Assembly (NCBI GenBank): GCA_963821885.1 | Contig: CAWGFN010000005.1 | Span: 310,001 to 374,000, forward strand | Reading direction: 5' to 3' | DNA: 64,000 nucleotides | Source of the DNA: Oleiagrimonas sp963821885 | GTDB lineage: Bacteria > Pseudomonadota > Gammaproteobacteria > Xanthomonadales > Rhodanobacteraceae | Shown here: positions 32,596 to 41,002 of the stretch, piece by piece | Numbering within the stretch: the stretch's first letter is position 1 | How the letters are laid out: each line of letters opens with the position of its first letter | Program-made: the position numbers and the translations under genes | Notes under the pieces: model-generated | What the model was told of the DNA's origin: nothing | Seen by the model: the letters and a program-made list of their open reading frames with translations, nothing else | The model's database searches: none

Positions 32596-33588
32596 ATGAG
32601 CTATCCCGCCATCCGCCTGCGCCGCATGCGCCGCCACGCGTTCTCCCGCGCGCTCATGCGCGAGACCGTGCTCACGCCCGCCGACCTGATCCTGCCGGTG
32701 TTCGTGCGCGAGGGGTCGGGCGTGCGCGAGCCGGTGCCGTCGATGCCGGGCGTGGAGCGTCTGTCGATCGACGAGCTGCTGCGGGTGGGCGAGCAGGCCC
32801 TGGAGCTGGGCATCCCCGCGCTGGCGCCGTTCCCGGTGCCCGACGCCGGCGTCAAGAGCGGGGACGCGGCCGAGGCCTACAACCCCGACGGTCTGATGCA
32901 ACGGGCCATCCGCGCCCTGAAGCAGGCCCTGCCCGAACTGGGCCTGATCGGCGACGTGGCGCTCGATCCCTACACCACGCACGGGCAGGACGGACTGGTC
33001 GATGCCTCCGGCTACGTGATGAACGACGCCACCGTGGCGGTGCTGGTCAGGCAGGCGCTGGCGCAGGCCGAGGCCGGCGTCGACTTCGTCGCGCCCTCGG
33101 ACATGATGGATGGCCGGATCGGCGCCATCCGCGATGCCCTGGAGGATGCCGGCCACGTGCATACGCGCATCCTGGCCTATTCGGCCAAGTACGCCTCCAG
33201 CTTCTATGGCCCGTTCCGCGACGCGGTCGGTTCGGCCGGCAACCTCGGCGGAGGCGGCAAGCACACCTACCAGATGGACGTGGCCAACAGCGACGAGGCG
33301 TTGCGCGAGGTCGAACAGGATCTGCTGGAAGGCGCCGACGCGGTGATGGTCAAGCCGGGCATGCCCTACCTGGACGTGGTGCGCCGGGTGAAGGACGCCT
33401 TCGGCGCGCCGACCTTCGTCTACCAGGTCAGCGGCGAGTACGCGATGCTGCGCGCGGCCTTCGCCAACGGCTGGCTGGACGAGCGTGCCTGCACCCTGGA
33501 AGCGCTGACCGCGATCAAGCGCGCCGGCGCCGACGCCATCCTGACCTACTTCGCGCTGGATGCCGCGCGCTGGCTGCGCGAAGGCTGA
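32596..33588 (+). CDS. hemB: Delta-aminolevulinic acid dehydratase (porphobilinogen synthase)
   Basis: A 330-residue enzyme that condenses two 5-aminolevulinate molecules into porphobilinogen. The active-site lysine stretch MVKPGMPYLDV and the other Schiff-base lysine (YSAKYASSFYGPFRDA) are present. In the metal-binding region the cysteine triad of zinc enzymes is replaced by Asp/Thr (DVALDPYTTHGQDG), so this is the Mg-activated type. The start MSYPAIRLRRMRRHAFSR is chosen by family alignment; a longer open frame before it is not supported. The other heme gene in the window is hemC. Confidence 0.95.
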   Translation: MSYPAIRLRRMRRHAFSRALMRETVLTPADLILPVFVREGSGVREPVPSMPGVERLSIDELLRVGEQALELGIPALAPFPVPDAGVKSGDAAEAYNPDGLMQRAIRALKQALPELGLIGDVALDPYTTHGQDGLVDASGYVMNDATVAVLVRQALAQAEAGVDFVAPSDMMDGRIGAIRDALEDAGHVHTRILAYSAKYASSFYGPFRDAVGSAGNLGGGGKHTYQMDVANSDEALREVEQDLLEGADAVMVKPGMPYLDVVRRVKDAFGAPTFVYQVSGEYAMLRAAFANGWLDERACTLEALTAIKRAGADAILTYFALDAARWLREG

Positions 33589-33677
33589 CGACATGGCGTT
33601 TGCGGCATCTCGTGCCGCCTCGCCCGCGCTGACATAATCGACGGCGATGCGCTGCGCATCGTCAGTCAGGTCGCGCC

Positions 33678-35486
33678 ATGCATACCGGACACATGCTCGA
33701 GACCGCCGTGGTGTTCCTGCTGGCCACGGTGCTGGCGGTGCCGCTGGTGCGCAAGTTCAGGCTCGGCGCGGTGCTCGGCTTCCTGGTCGCCGGCGTGGTG
33801 ATCGGCCCGCACGTGCTGGGCCTGGTCGACGACACCGCGCGGGTGGCGCAGATCTCCGAGCTGGGCGTGGTGCTGATGCTGTTCGTGATCGGCCTGGAGC
33901 TGTCGCCGGCGCGCCTGGTGGTGATGCGCCGCGCGGTGTTCGGTGCCGGCGCACTGCAGGTGCTGGCCTGCGGCGGCGCCCTGCTGGCCATCGCCCATGT
34001 CGGCTTCGGCCTGCCGTTGCGCGCCTCGATCATCGTCGGCGCGGCGCTGGCGCTGTCCTCGACCGCATTCGGCCTGCAGATCCTCGCCGAGCGCAAGGAG
34101 GCGGGCAGCGCGCACGGCCGCCTGGCCTTCGCCATCCTGCTGTTCCAGGACCTGGCGGCGATTCCGCTGATCGCCGCGGTGCCGCTGCTGGGCGGCGCCG
34201 CCGCGGCGCAGGGTTCGATCGGGCTCGGGGTGCTGCGCGTGATCGGCAGCATCGTGGTGGTGGTCGTCGGTGGTCGCTACCTGCTGCGGCCGCTGTTCCG
34301 CATCGTCGCCCGCACCAACATCCAGGAAGTCTCCACCGCCACCGCGCTGCTGGTGGTGATGGGCACGGCCTGGGTGATGGAGCTGGCCGGCGCCTCGGCC
34401 ACGCTGGGCGCGTTCCTGGCCGGCGTGCTGCTGGCCGATTCGGAATACCGCCACGACCTGGAATCGCACATCGAGCCCTTCAAGGGCCTGCTGCTGGGAT
34501 TGTTCTTCATCAGCGTGGGCATGACCGTGGACCTGGGTCTGCTGCATCAGGCCCCGTGGCTGATCGCCGGCCTGGTACTGGGGCTGATGCTGGTCAAGGG
34601 CGCGTTGCTGTGGCCGCTGGGCCGCTGGGTCGGCGGGCTCGGTGCCGCCGATGCGCTGCGCATGGCGGTCCTGCTGGCCAGCGGAGGCGAATTCGCCTTC
34701 GTGCTGCTGAACCTGGCCCTGGGCGAGCATCTGCTGGAGCCGCGTGAGCGCGACCTGCTGGTTCTTGCCATCAGCCTGTCGATGGCGCTGATGCCGCTGC
34801 TGGTGGCGGGCCTTGGGCGGGTCATCAAGCCACGCGAGGCGACCCCGACGCGCGAATACGACACCATCGAGACCGATGCGCCACGGGTGATCATCGCCGG
34901 CTTCGGTCGCGTCGGCCAGATCGTCGCGCGCGTGCTGCGCGCCCAGCACATTCCCTTCGTGGCGCTGGAGCCGTCGGTCGAGCAGGTCGACATGGTGCGT
35001 CGTTTCGGCACCACGCAGATCTTCTTCGGCGACCCGGCGCGCGCGGACCTGCTGCGCGCGGCACAGGCCGACAAGGCGGAAATCTTCGTGCTGGCCACCG
35101 AGGACCCGCAGGCCAACCTGCGCGCCGCGCGCGTGGTGCGGCGCCATTTCCCGCACCTGAAGATCGTCGCCCGCGCGCGCAATCGCCAGCACGCCTACCG
35201 GCTGATGGACCTGGGCATCGAGGAGCCGGTGCGCGAGACCCTGCATTCCAGCCTGGAGATGACCCAGCAGGTGCTGCAGCAGCTCGGTGGCGATGCCCGG
35301 GAGGCGCATGCGCAACTGCAGCGTTTCCGCGAGCATGACGCGGCCCTGCTGAAGGCCCAGTACCTGGTCTACGACGACGAGACCGCGCTGATGCAGACCA
35401 CCCGCGAGGCGCTGGGTGATCTGGAGAAGCTGTTCGAGGCCGATCGCGAGGGCGCGGCGGGGCAGCCTTCCGTCCAGGCGCGCTGA
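33678..35486 (+). CDS. CPA2 family K+/H+ antiporter (KefB/KefC-like)
   Basis: A 602-residue inner-membrane protein with about 12 helices (residues 8-375; the family's GVVIGPHVLGL and FKGLLLGLFFISVGM signatures are visible) and a cytosolic RCK_N domain (from about residue 400, RVIIAGFGRVGQIVARVL, a Rossmann NAD-binding motif) and an extended C-terminal helical tail. It resembles the glutathione-gated potassium efflux proteins KefB/C. No KefF/G partner gene is nearby. Its regulation is not evident. It lies 89 bp after hemB on the same strand. Confidence 0.88.
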   Translation: MHTGHMLETAVVFLLATVLAVPLVRKFRLGAVLGFLVAGVVIGPHVLGLVDDTARVAQISELGVVLMLFVIGLELSPARLVVMRRAVFGAGALQVLACGGALLAIAHVGFGLPLRASIIVGAALALSSTAFGLQILAERKEAGSAHGRLAFAILLFQDLAAIPLIAAVPLLGGAAAAQGSIGLGVLRVIGSIVVVVVGGRYLLRPLFRIVARTNIQEVSTATALLVVMGTAWVMELAGASATLGAFLAGVLLADSEYRHDLESHIEPFKGLLLGLFFISVGMTVDLGLLHQAPWLIAGLVLGLMLVKGALLWPLGRWVGGLGAADALRMAVLLASGGEFAFVLLNLALGEHLLEPRERDLLVLAISLSMALMPLLVAGLGRVIKPREATPTREYDTIETDAPRVIIAGFGRVGQIVARVLRAQHIPFVALEPSVEQVDMVRRFGTTQIFFGDPARADLLRAAQADKAEIFVLATEDPQANLRAARVVRRHFPHLKIVARARNRQHAYRLMDLGIEEPVRETLHSSLEMTQQVLQQLGGDAREAHAQLQRFREHDAALLKAQYLVYDDETALMQTTREALGDLEKLFEADREGAAGQPSVQAR

Positions 35487-35489
35487 GCG

Positions 35490-38400
35490 TCAGTCGGCGG
35501 CCGGCCGACGCAGTGTCTGACTGACGCCGGGCACGCCGGAAGCGCGCGCCTCGAGCTCCATCGCGACATCCACGTAGCCCAGCTCGCGGGCCAGTTCGGC
35601 CGGGGTGCGCCCCTGCTCGTCGACCGCATCGCGCGCGGCGCCGTGCGCCAACAGCAGGCGCGCCGGCCCCACCAGCATGTGCGTGGCACAGGCGTGCAGC
35701 GGCGTGGTCCCGCGGCGGTCGGCGTGGCGCGGGTCGGCGCCGGCATCGAGCAGCACCGGCAGCAACGCGCCCAGGTGGGTGGCGTCGCAGGCGGCACCGG
35801 GTTTGGCGTGCGCGCCGAGCAGCAGCAGCAGCGGCGTGCGTCCGTCCTGGTCGGCGAGGTTGACGGCGGCGCCCTGGCGCAGCAGCACGTCGAGCATGCG
35901 GCGTGCGCGCAGGCTGTCGCGGCCGGCGAAGCAGAACTGCGCGGCCGGATGCAGCACGCTGCGCGCGTACATGTCGCGCACGTGCACGTCCGCGCCGGCG
36001 GCCAGCATCTGCTCGACGATGTCGACATGCCCGCGGGCGATGGCCAGCATCAGCGAGGTGGTCCGTCCGGGCAGCGGCTGGTCGATCTTCGCGCCGCTCT
36101 CCAGCAGCAGCGCGACCATGTCGGCGCGCCCCGCGTTGGCGGCCGCGGCCAGCGCGGTGACTCCCGAGCGGGCGCTGAAGGCCAGGTCGGCGCCGTGTTC
36201 GATCAGCAATCGCGCCGTGTCGGTGTGGCCCATGCCGGCGGCGCGCAGCAAGGCGCTGGCGCCCTGCGCATCGCGGCTGTCGATGGGCAGGCCCAGTTCG
36301 AGCAGCTTGCACACCGCCTCGTTGTCGCCGCAGGCGGCGGCGGCCGGCAGGTCGCGGCCGCGCAGCGCGCGGCCGGGCAGCGGCCAGGCATCGCCCCAGC
36401 GCAGCCAGCGGGGCACTTCGGGATCGGGATGATCGAGCACCGCGCCCAGCGGCGTCTCGTTGTTGGCTGCGGGCGCCTCCGGGTCGGCGCCGGCTCGGAT
36501 CAGCACCTGGATCTGCGGCAGCGGGCGCACATGGCCGAGCGCGGCATGCAGTGGGGTGCGTCCGCTGGCATCGCTGCAGTTGGGGTCCAGGCCGCGCGCC
36601 AGCAGGGCCTCCAGCAGCTGGGTCTGGCCACCGCCCGCCGCCAGGTGCAGGACCGACGCGCCATCATGGCGCGCGAACGGATCGCCGCCGGATTCGAGCA
36701 TGCGCAGGGCCACGCCGGCGCAACGCGCGTCGGCGGGCGCCGCCGCCAGGGCCCGGGCGATGCGCGCGCCACCGGCGCATTCGGCGCCGGCATCGAGCAA
36801 TTCATGCACGGCCTCGGCGCTGTCCGGCAGGGACTCCAGCAGCGCATCGAGCAGGGACTCGCCGCTGGCCAGATGCGCGTGTGGCGACAGGCCGTGCGCC
36901 AGCAGCCAGTGCCGCGCGCTGGGCGCTGCGTCGGCCAGCACCAGGAACGTCTGCGCGCGCTCGGCCTGCGGCCATTCGCGGATGCGGCGGGTGAAGGTCG
37001 AGGCGATCGCCCAGTGGCCAAAACGCAACGCATCGGCCAGGTGGTCGGGCGTGTCGGCGCCCGGCTCCGGCTCGGCGCCGGCGTCGAGGTTGGCCGGCAA
37101 CGGGGTGTGCGGGTCCATCAGCGCCACCAGGTCCCAGCGACCGGTGGCGGCGGCGTGGTCGAGCGCGCTGCGGCCGTCGTTGCCGACGGCGCGTGGGTCG
37201 GCGCCCAGCGCGAGCAGGGCGTTGACGATGTCGCCCTGGGTGCGCGGTGACTGGCAGGCCAGCATCAGCGCGTCCCGGCCATGCTTGTCGCGCTGGCCGA
37301 CATCGGCGCCGGCGCCGGCCAGGACCTGGATCACGCCGGCGGCGCCCGAGCGGGCTGCCTCCATCAGCGCCGAGGTGCCGTTGCCGTCGGTGGCGTCGAT
37401 GTCGATGCCGGCATCGACCAGGCTGCGGGCGATCTCGGCATGGCCCTCCAGGGCCGCGGCCATCAGCGCGTTGCGGCCCAGCGCGTTGGCCACGTTGACC
37501 GAGGCCTTGTTGCGCAGCAAAAGGCGCACGCCCTCGGGGTCGTCGTCGGCGATCCCGGCGGCGGCGGCCAGGGCCGGCTCGCCATTGTCCAGGGTCGCGC
37601 GGGCCTTGTGGTCGAGCAGGAACTGCACCAGCGGCCAGTTTCCGGCCCGGCAGGCCGTGGCCAATGGCGTGAGGCCGGCGCGGTTGAGCACGTTGGGGTC
37701 GGCATCGGCATCGATGAGCATGGCCGCGACCGTGGGTTCGGCGCTGAGCGCGGCGCCGTGCAGCGGGGTGTTGCCGTCGGCATCGGCCACGCAGGGATCG
37801 GCGCCGTTGGCCAGCAGGGTCATCACCGCTTCGGCGCGCCCGTGGTAGCTGTCGCGGGTGGCGGCCAGCAACGGCGTGAGTCCGCCATCGAAGCGGTTGA
37901 CGTCCGCGCCATGCGCGATCATGGCGCGCAGAAGACGCGTTTCCGGCAGCAGGGCCGCCAGGATCAGCGCCGATCGGCGATCGCGATCCTCATCGGCGGC
38001 GATGACGCCGGGATCGGCGCCGTTCTCCAGCAGCGCGATGGCCTGGTCGACCTGGCCCGCGCGTACCGCGTCGAGCAGGGCATCGCCGCTGCTGGCGTCG
38101 ATGGGCATGGAAGTATCGGCGGCGGGTGCCGGCGTGGCCTCCGGCGCGGCCGTCCCGGTGTCCTGCGCCGGCATGCCGAGTCCGAGAACATGCCGGGTGC
38201 CGAGGAGCGCGACGAGGATCCCGACAGGCATGATCAGCAAGCCATGGATCAGCACGCCCTGGGCATGCCAGTCGGCGGGCATCCCGGGCAGCGCGCCGCC
38301 CAGCATCAGCACGCCACAGGCGCTGGCAAGCATGCCGAGGGCGACCGGCAGGAAATGTCCGAAGAAGCGCTCCTCGCCGGACAGGTGGCGGGCGTGGCGC

Positions 38401-38861
38401 AGGCCATGGCCGATGGCCGGGATCAGGCCGGCGAGGCCACCGGAGCGGGCGCGCCAGGCGTCGTCATCCATCCACAGCAGGGCGAACACCGGCCAGTGCC
38501 GCCATAGCGCCGCGGCCGCGCCGGCCAGCATGGTCGACAGCAGCAGGGTGGCGCCCAGCGAGGGCTGCACGTCGAGCTGTGACATCGGCCAGGCGAGCAG
38601 CAGGTAGACCAGGCCGGTGTAGAGACCGAACACGACCAGGTGCGCCGCCCCCCGCTGCAGGCGCGCCCGTTGCGAGAGACCGGAGGTCGCGCCCAGCGCA
38701 TGGCCCAGCGCGGCGAACAGCAGGGTGTTGGCCAGCAGCAGCGCGGGCAGGGCGAACCGCGCATCGACGAGCGCGGCCAGCGCGATCATCGCCAGGGCCG
38801 GCACGAAACCCGTCAGGGTGCGGACCAGCGGCGGGCGACGGCGCGATGGATGGGTCGGCAT
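35490..38861 (-). CDS. Large membrane-anchored ankyrin-repeat protein
   Basis: A 1123-residue protein. The N-terminal ~240 residues hold six or so hydrophobic segments, so the chain is membrane-attached. From about residue 255 to the end come about 20 ankyrin repeats, each near 33 residues with the pattern 'G-x-TPLxxAxxxGxxxxVxxLLxxGAD' (for example HGRDALMLACQS, GRTPLHAALGH). Repeats in the middle (about residues 520-640) are degenerate. The start at MPTHPSRR is preferred because earlier open sequence lacks membrane or repeat features. Large ankyrin proteins mediate protein contacts; the partners are unknown. It is convergent to the Kef-like gene. Confidence 0.85.
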   Translation of the reverse strand: MPTHPSRRRPPLVRTLTGFVPALAMIALAALVDARFALPALLLANTLLFAALGHALGATSGLSQRARLQRGAAHLVVFGLYTGLVYLLLAWPMSQLDVQPSLGATLLLSTMLAGAAAALWRHWPVFALLWMDDDAWRARSGGLAGLIPAIGHGLRHARHLSGEERFFGHFLPVALGMLASACGVLMLGGALPGMPADWHAQGVLIHGLLIMPVGILVALLGTRHVLGLGMPAQDTGTAAPEATPAPAADTSMPIDASSGDALLDAVRAGQVDQAIALLENGADPGVIAADEDRDRRSALILAALLPETRLLRAMIAHGADVNRFDGGLTPLLAATRDSYHGRAEAVMTLLANGADPCVADADGNTPLHGAALSAEPTVAAMLIDADADPNVLNRAGLTPLATACRAGNWPLVQFLLDHKARATLDNGEPALAAAAGIADDDPEGVRLLLRNKASVNVANALGRNALMAAALEGHAEIARSLVDAGIDIDATDGNGTSALMEAARSGAAGVIQVLAGAGADVGQRDKHGRDALMLACQSPRTQGDIVNALLALGADPRAVGNDGRSALDHAAATGRWDLVALMDPHTPLPANLDAGAEPEPGADTPDHLADALRFGHWAIASTFTRRIREWPQAERAQTFLVLADAAPSARHWLLAHGLSPHAHLASGESLLDALLESLPDSAEAVHELLDAGAECAGGARIARALAAAPADARCAGVALRMLESGGDPFARHDGASVLHLAAGGGQTQLLEALLARGLDPNCSDASGRTPLHAALGHVRPLPQIQVLIRAGADPEAPAANNETPLGAVLDHPDPEVPRWLRWGDAWPLPGRALRGRDLPAAAACGDNEAVCKLLELGLPIDSRDAQGASALLRAAGMGHTDTARLLIEHGADLAFSARSGVTALAAAANAGRADMVALLLESGAKIDQPLPGRTTSLMLAIARGHVDIVEQMLAAGADVHVRDMYARSVLHPAAQFCFAGRDSLRARRMLDVLLRQGAAVNLADQDGRTPLLLLLGAHAKPGAACDATHLGALLPVLLDAGADPRHADRRGTTPLHACATHMLVGPARLLLAHGAARDAVDEQGRTPAELARELGYVDVAMELEARASGVPGVSQTLRRPAAD

Positions 38862-38947
38862 GGGTTGGACGTGTGGCCAGGCGGGAGCGATGCGCGCAAC
38901 GATACTACGCGCGGCCGCGCGAGGCGCGGTCGCCGGGGCCGTCGCGT

Positions 38948-39190
38948 TCAGGTGGCCGGGTCGCCGGGGGGCAGTTGCAGGTACCAGCCCTGTGACCCAA
39001 GCTGGTCGAGCACCTGCTGCACGTCCTGGTGCGGCAGTTGACGCGTGCCGTCCAGATCCACCTCGAGCACGAAGCGCAGTTCGCCAAGCAGCTGATGCAG
39101 GGATGCGGGCAGTTCCGGCAGGCGCTCGGGGTTGTCGAGCCACAGGTAGGTCCCGTCCCTGCGCTGGCTCGCGTAGACGTGGCAGTGCAT
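38948..39190 (-). CDS. ycgL: YcgL domain protein
   Basis: An 80-residue protein that matches E. coli YcgL: MHCHVYASQRRDGTYLWL at the N terminus, LGELRFVLEVDLDGTRQLPHQDVQQVL in the middle and GWYLQLPPGD at the end. The start at MHCHVY is taken from the family; longer frames add unrelated residues. YcgL is a small cytosolic protein of unknown function found across gammaproteobacteria. It lies upstream of the ankyrin gene on the same strand and divergent from fadL. Confidence 0.88.
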   Translation of the reverse strand: MHCHVYASQRRDGTYLWLDNPERLPELPASLHQLLGELRFVLEVDLDGTRQLPHQDVQQVLDQLGSQGWYLQLPPGDPAT

Positions 39191-39301
39191 GGGGCAGGCT
39201 CCGGAAGGATCGTGCAGGCAAGCATACGCGAAGCCTTCAGAGTGAGGTGGGGGGAGGCATTCGTTCGCCACTTGCAATCGCCATCAACTGTCGTCAAAGT
39301 C

Positions 39302-39330
39302 TTGTCACAGTCTTCAAACAACCGTATGAA
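39302..39330 (+). promoter_or_regulatory. Sigma-70 promoter of the fadL-like gene
   Basis: TTGTCA (39302-39307) and TATGAA (39325-39330) are separated by exactly 17 bp. The region is AT-richer than the flanks. The start codon at 39413 would be about 75 bases from the predicted start of transcription. Confidence 0.55.
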
Positions 39331-39412
39331 AGACGCCGGCACACAAGGGGAATCCGCTTATTGCGGATCAAGACCAAACAACACATCGCGTCCGATCGCA
39401 GGAGTGACACCC

Positions 39413-40846
39413 ATGTCCACGAAATTCCCATTCGCCCAGGCTGCGCGTCCGTTGGCATTCGCCGCGCTCGCCGCCGCCGTGTCCATGGCCCTGGTGGCTC
39501 CGCGCACGGCGCACGCCAGCGCATTCCAGTTGAAGGAAAACAGCGCCAAGGCACTGGGTCGATCCTTCGCCGGTTCGGCGGCCGCGGGCGGCGATGCTTC
39601 CGTGGTGGTGAACAATCCGGCCGCGATGACCATGCTCGACGGCACCGTGTTCCAGGCAGACGTCACGGCGATCAACTTCAGCACCAAGTTCCACGGCACG
39701 GCCACCGACGCCTTCGGTCGTCCGCTGACCGGCGGCAATGGCGGCGACGGCGGCACCACCATCCCGGTGCCGGCGTTCTTCCTGTCCACGCAGCTCAACG
39801 ATCGCACGCACGTGGGCTTCGGCCTCAGCGCCCCATTCGGCTTCCGCACCAACTACGACAACGGTTGGGTCGGGCGCTACCACGCGCTGAAGTCGGATTT
39901 CCAGACCGTGGCCGCGACCTTCTCCGCGTCCTATGACATCACCGACAGCTTCACCCTGGGCGCCAGCTTCGTGGCGCAGCGCACCAAGGCCGAACTGACC
40001 TCGGCGATCAACTTCAACAGCGTGGGCAACGGCATCGTCCAGCAGGCGGTCGCCGACGGCAAGATCGATCCCTCGCTGGCGCCGTTGTACGCCAGCGTGA
40101 TCAACGGCCTGATTCCCCCGGGCACCGACGGCATGGCCAGCATCAAGGGCAGCGACTGGGGCTACGGCTGGCAGCTGGGCGGCTTCTGGAAGATGACCGA
40201 CAAGGATCGCCTGTCGCTGGGCTACCACTCGAAGATCTCGCACAACCTGAAAGGCAACGCGACCTTCACCGTGCCCTCCAGCGTGACCGACCTGCTGACC
40301 AACCCGGCGGTGCAGCCGCTGCTGGGCAGTGGCGGCACGCCGTTCACCAACACCAAGGGCTCGGCGCCGTTCACCACGCCGGCCTACGCCAACCTGAGCT
40401 ACTGGCACCAGGAGAGCAGCTACGGCTTCGGCGCCGACGTGAGCTGGACCAAGTGGAGCACCTTCAAGGAGCTGCGCGTGCATTACGACAACGCCGCCCA
40501 GCCGGACTCGGTCGAGCAGTTCAACTGGAGCAACACCCTGTTCGTGTCGGTCGGCGGCGAGTACTACGTCAATGACAAGCTGACCCTGCGCGCGGGCGTG
40601 GCCGTGGACGGCACGCCCACCTCCGAGAAGACCCGTGATGCGCGCGTTCCCGACGGCACCCGCCGCTGGATCAGCTTCGGCATGGGCTACAAGGCCTCCG
40701 ACAAGCTCGACCTGAACGTGGGCTACGCGCACATCTTCGTGGCCGACGCGCACGTCAACAACCTCAGCCCGACCAACGACCGCCTGACCGGCAACTTCAA
40801 GGACAAGGGCAACCTGCTGGCATTCTCGGCGGCCTATCACTTCTGA
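39413..40846 (+). CDS. fadL: FadL-family outer membrane transport protein
   Basis: A 477-residue outer-membrane protein with a signal peptide (cut near residue 36, AHAS). The N-terminal hatch region has SAFQLKENSAKALGRSFAGSAA...NNPAAM, the FadL signature, followed by a 14-strand barrel ending in a C-terminal F (AAYHF). FadL proteins admit long-chain fatty acids or other hydrophobic compounds. The start follows AGGAG. A TTGTCA/TATGAA promoter and a strong downstream terminator make it a single-gene unit. The substrate here is unproven. Confidence 0.93.
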   Translation: MSTKFPFAQAARPLAFAALAAAVSMALVAPRTAHASAFQLKENSAKALGRSFAGSAAAGGDASVVVNNPAAMTMLDGTVFQADVTAINFSTKFHGTATDAFGRPLTGGNGGDGGTTIPVPAFFLSTQLNDRTHVGFGLSAPFGFRTNYDNGWVGRYHALKSDFQTVAATFSASYDITDSFTLGASFVAQRTKAELTSAINFNSVGNGIVQQAVADGKIDPSLAPLYASVINGLIPPGTDGMASIKGSDWGYGWQLGGFWKMTDKDRLSLGYHSKISHNLKGNATFTVPSSVTDLLTNPAVQPLLGSGGTPFTNTKGSAPFTTPAYANLSYWHQESSYGFGADVSWTKWSTFKELRVHYDNAAQPDSVEQFNWSNTLFVSVGGEYYVNDKLTLRAGVAVDGTPTSEKTRDARVPDGTRRWISFGMGYKASDKLDLNVGYAHIFVADAHVNNLSPTNDRLTGNFKDKGNLLAFSAAYHF

Positions 40847-40888
40847 TCGCCATCGACCCACGCGCCTCGGCGCGTGATCGTGCACAAG

Positions 40889-40923
40889 CAAAAAGCCCCC
40901 GCGTGATGCGGGGGCTTTTTTTC
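40889..40923. terminator. Terminator between fadL and putA
   Basis: Stem GCCCCCGC/GCGGGGGC with a 5-base loop, preceded by a run of A and followed by a run of T. Because A precedes and T follows the stem, it can act in both directions, ending fadL and possibly putA. Confidence 0.9.
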
Positions 40924-41002
40924 ATGCGCCTGTCCGGACGCGTCGTTCGTACCGTGGCGGGACGGACCTGCCGGGTCGGGTAACGCGTCTTGCCGCGATC
41001 GA

